From positions 1 to 64,000 of the forward strand of contig NZ_JAUSVR010000004.1 of NCBI RefSeq assembly GCF_030814815.1: a DNA stretch of 64,000 bases, read 5' to 3'. The DNA is from Ancylobacter amanitiformis. Lineage in GTDB: Bacteria; Pseudomonadota; Alphaproteobacteria; Rhizobiales; Xanthobacteraceae. The notes under the pieces are model-generated. The model did not search any database, was not told the origin of the DNA, and saw only the letters and a list, made by a program, of their open reading frames with translations. The position numbers and the translations under genes were made by a program. Numbering within the stretch: position 1 is the stretch's first letter; every line of letters begins with the position of its first letter. Of this stretch, positions 63,149 through 64,000 are shown piece by piece.

Positions 63149-64000
63149 CCGGATCATCCGCCCGCGATTCGTCCGGCACGTTGCGGTGGGGCTGGGTCGG
63201 CCCGCGTCCGCGCGGGCTGTCGAGCAGGATGCCGCGATCGATGATCGCCTTGCCGAAACGGGCGCGCAGGTCATCCACCGCCAGTTCCGCCTTGCCCTTC
63301 TTGGTGGCCTGCATGTCGACGAGGTCGGCGGGATCGGCAAGGGCGGGATCGGCGAGTTCGGAGACGCCGACCCCGATCAGCCGGAAGCGTCGCCCGTCCG
63401 CCTCCTTCGCCAGCAACTCGCGCGCGTGCTCGAAGATGCGGTGGGCGAGGCGGGTCGGATCCTCCAGCGAGCGGGCGCGGGTGATGAGCCGGAAATCCGC
63501 CGTCTTCAGCTTCAGCGTCACCGTGCGCCCGGCATGGCCGGCGGCCTTCAGCCGGTCGGAGAGCTTGCGCGAGAGGGCGTAGAGTTCCTGCTCCAACGCG
63601 CGGAACTCGGCAATGTCGACATCGAAGGTCGTCTCGGTCGAGACGCTCCTGGTCTCGCGCTCGGGGTTCACGCGGCGCTCGTCAATGCCGCGCGCCAGGC
63701 GGTGGAGCCGCAGCCCCTCATTGCCGAAGCGGCGGGCGAGGGTGGCCTCATCCGCGGCCTGCAGATCGGCGATGAGGCGGAAGCCCTCGCGGGCGAGCCG
63801 CTCCTGCGTCGCCTTGCCCACGCCCCAGATGGTGCCGACGCTGCGCGGGGCGAGAAAGCCGGCCGCCTCGGCCGCGCCGATCACCGCGAAGCCGCGCGGC
63901 TTGTCGAGATCGGAGGCGATCTTGGCGAGGAACTTGTTCGGCGCCAGCCCGACCGAGAGGGTGACGCCGATTTCCGCCTCGACGGCGCGGGCGAGCCGGG
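63105..64000 (-). CDS. dinB: DNA polymerase IV, C-terminal part (5' end outside window)
   Basis: DinB is a Y-family translesion polymerase. The visible 298 residues run from ARAVEAEIGVTLSVGLAPNK (palm; frame is open to the window edge), FLAKIASDLDKPRGF, then the thumb with GTIWGVGKATQERLAREGF, and the little-finger domain (RSVSTETTFDVDIAEFRAL, KLKTADFRLITRARSLEDPT) to a C-terminal tail with Asp-rich DPALADPADLVD. The catalytic N-terminal motifs are off the window. The last 44 nt overlap eipB on the other strand. Confidence 0.95.
   Translation of the reverse strand, partial: RLARAVEAEIGVTLSVGLAPNKFLAKIASDLDKPRGFAVIGAAEAAGFLAPRSVGTIWGVGKATQERLAREGFRLIADLQAADEATLARRFGNEGLRLHRLARGIDERRVNPERETRSVSTETTFDVDIAEFRALEQELYALSRKLSDRLKAAGHAGRTVTLKLKTADFRLITRARSLEDPTRLAHRIFEHARELLAKEADGRRFRLIGVGVSELADPALADPADLVDMQATKKGKAELAVDDLRARFGKAIIDRGILLDSPRGRGPTQPHRNVPDESRADDPAISSNSPAAAPRRK

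Overview
The window is a GC-rich alphaproteobacterial chromosome segment. The gene families and order point to Hyphomicrobiales (Rhizobiales), plausibly near Xanthobacteraceae such as Ancylobacter or Starkeya. The supporting signs are an S10-spc-alpha ribosomal cluster followed by a Do-type protease and rarA, a phasin, eipB, DUF1489, a ClpS-ClpA pair and a dispersed palindromic repeat of rhizobial type. Taxonomy is inferred from gene content only.

Layout. (1) 1-14692: end of tuf, then the tightly packed rpsJ-rplQ cluster with secY, adk and rpoA. It is bounded by hairpin terminators, with an internal promoter before rpsM. (2) 14763-22265: HtrA/Do protease, rarA, an RluA-type pseudouridine synthase, a polyisoprenyl-phosphate sugar transferase and a secreted polysaccharide deacetylase, then repeat-rich non-coding DNA. 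(3) 22266-40018: a 17.7-kb integrated element in the 3' end of a tRNA-Leu(GAG) gene. A 22-bp direct repeat bounds it, and a tyrosine integrase lies next to the intact tRNA. (4) 40281-64000: lipB, acylphosphatase, mgtE, a CHASE4-like/GGDEF/EAL protein, an ElyC-like protein, GST, panC, a VWA-like and a J-domain pair, a D,D-carboxypeptidase with SPOR domain, phasin, clpS-clpA, azlCD, HIT, GNAT, GDPD and RidA-like proteins, eipB, and dinB cut by the window end.

The integrated element is the interesting part. It mixes temperate-element functions (integrase, serine recombinase, several Rha/BRO/antirepressor-type proteins, a Doc/AbrB toxin-antitoxin pair, an SRAP protein) with one very large protein that looks like the gp16-type internal virion protein of T7-like podoviruses. 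No capsid, portal, tail or terminase gene is visible. It also holds four intergenic copies of an 18-bp motif (consensus TAAYMCCYCACTATMGVM), all on the + strand, which strongly resembles promoters of T7-type single-subunit RNA polymerases. One copy lies upstream of a 448-aa protein whose C-terminal half carries the three palm motifs of family A polymerases and T7-type RNA polymerases (LDYGQM, R-x3-K, IHDGLL). The working hypothesis is that this protein is a divergent element-encoded polymerase, possibly the enzyme that reads the T7-like sites or replicates the element. This is inference from motifs and layout, not demonstrated function.

The rest of the window is ordinary core genome. Minor curiosities there are a palindromic repeat that supplies both stop codons of the convergent lipB and acylphosphatase genes, several short tandem repeats between genes, and two very small membrane-protein genes.
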